A DNA stretch of 30,972 nt from Chloroflexota bacterium (GTDB lineage Bacteria; Chloroflexota; Limnocylindria; Limnocylindrales; CSP1-4), in contig VBFZ01000126.1 in the NCBI GenBank assembly GCA_005880805.1, positions 1 through 30,972 of the forward strand, in the 5' to 3' direction. The translations under genes were made by a program, and so were the position numbers. The notes under the pieces were generated by a model. The model was not told where the DNA came from. It ran no database searches and saw nothing but the letters and a program-made list of their open reading frames with translations. Shown here in pieces: positions 30,612 through 30,972 of the stretch (positions are counted from its first letter, which is position 1; each line of letters starts with the position of its first letter).

Positions 30612-30773
30612 TCAGGGCAGGCGCCGCAACCTTGCGAGCAGGTCCTTGAGCTCGTCGATCGTTTCGGTGTCGTCCTCAGCGTCGAGAAGCAGCTCCACCG
30701 CGGCACGGACCAGGGCAAGCTCGCCAGCCGTCAGCTCGAGCGAGACACTTCGTTCGCTGCGATCCCCGGTCAT
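30612..30773 (-). CDS. small acidic helical protein, 53 aa
   Basis: The frame starts at ATG 30773 with AGGAGGTG a few bases upstream, a strong ribosome binding site; the longer version to 30830 is not supported. The sequence (SVSLELTAGELALVRAAVEL, then DTETIDELKDLLARLRRLP) is amphipathic and predicted almost all helical, with a charged turn EDDTE between two helices. This helical-hairpin pattern occurs in many small unnamed actinobacterial and Chloroflexota proteins. No function can be given. It is convergent with the small membrane protein gene and divergent from the HAD gene at the right edge. Confidence 0.65.
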   Translation of the reverse strand: MTGDRSERSVSLELTAGELALVRAAVELLLDAEDDTETIDELKDLLARLRRLP

Positions 30774-30819
30774 CCAGCACCTCCTGATCGCTGGGTCGGG
30801 CGCCGGCCACCCACTCCGG

Positions 30820-30825
30820 TACGCT
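30820..30825 (+). promoter_or_regulatory. -10 box, leaderless geometry to ATG 30833
   Basis: TACGCT is followed by 7 nt and an ATG at 30833. That ATG opens a frame of only 12 codons, but would be in frame with the HAD phosphatase if two nucleotides were added in the GCGCG run at 30863-30867. Confidence 0.4.
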
Positions 30826-30860
30826 CGCATCGATGCTAGGCGAATCGCACGAATCCGGGC

Positions 30861-30972
30861 GTGCGCGGTGACGCCCTGACTGCCGCGATCCCGCCGCTTC
30901 GCCCCGACCAGCCGCCGCTCGCCATCCTCGTCGACTACGACGGCACGATCGCGCTCACCGACGTGAGCGACA
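30861..30972 (+). CDS. HAD-family phosphatase, N-terminal part (partial)
   Basis: The gene runs off the right edge. The visible frame encodes PPLAILVDYDGTIALTDVSD, containing the first HAD motif DxDGT whose first Asp is the nucleophile. The following IALTDVSD resembles MtnX-like and phosphoserine-phosphatase-like HAD-IB proteins. GTG 30861 is the only start in the uninterrupted frame (a TAG lies upstream at 30837). The better promoter geometry points to ATG 30833, which is out of frame unless CG is missing from a GCGCG run, the same kind of lesion as in the SbcD-like gene. Confidence 0.7.
   Translation, partial: MRGDALTAAIPPLRPDQPPLAILVDYDGTIALTDVSD

Noticed and set aside
1..30972. tRNA, rRNA, insertion sequence or prophage
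   Set aside because: I saw no tRNA-like cloverleaf, rRNA segment, transposase, integrase or terminal inverted repeats flanking a gene.

Overview
The window is GC-rich, gene-dense bacterial chromosome with short intergenic gaps and many overlapping start and stop codons. I see no rRNA, tRNA, CRISPR array, insertion sequence or phage gene. The gene content (OpcA-assisted G6P dehydrogenase, a PGI of the kind fused to transaldolase in actinobacteria, a DUF2231-Rieske protein, DrrA-type ABC exporter genes) and the apparent use of leaderless mRNAs fit Chloroflexota, perhaps a Limnocylindria-like lineage. Actinobacteria are the main alternative. This placement is inferred from gene style, not from a marker gene.

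Left part (1-5548): the tail of a membrane protein, two SAM methyltransferases meeting tail to tail, a small four-helix membrane protein with a strong terminator, a DHA2-type drug exporter divergent from an S51-type peptidase, and a double zinc-ribbon protein. Next (5949-9320) is a two-gene DNA-repair operon of the SbcD/SbcC or YhaO/YhaN type, whose first gene carries an apparent 2-nt frameshift. From 9362 to 11739, on the minus strand, lies an operon of a Rieske/DUF2231 membrane protein, a PNKP-like P-loop kinase and a membrane-anchored secreted protein. It is divergent from an MFS transporter, which converges on a citrate synthase.

Centre (14375-26572): a carbohydrate block. On the minus strand, in transcription order, come tkt, rpiB, pgi, gnd, zwf, opcA, pgl and a small transglycosylase-associated membrane protein. 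This covers the oxidative pentose phosphate pathway plus ribose-5-phosphate isomerase, transketolase and the PGI recycling step; rpe and tal are not present in the window. Divergent from tkt is a coupled PfkB kinase-psuG pair, which would convert pseudouridine to uracil and ribose 5-phosphate and so feed the same pool. The tkt gene is broken by what looks like a deletion of about 40 nt.

Right part (26747-30972): a DrrA/ABC-2 exporter operon whose second permease also seems to have lost a short segment, an unrecognised 189-aa protein, two very small genes (a single-TM protein and an acidic helical protein), and the start of a HAD phosphatase.

The most unusual signals are: (1) TANNNT boxes placed 6-8 nt before start codons of several unlinked genes, implying leaderless transcripts; (2) three clear and one possible frameshift or deletion in otherwise well-conserved genes; (3) a tandem array of about 21 bp just upstream of pgi; (4) the physical link of pseudouridine breakdown with the pentose phosphate operon.
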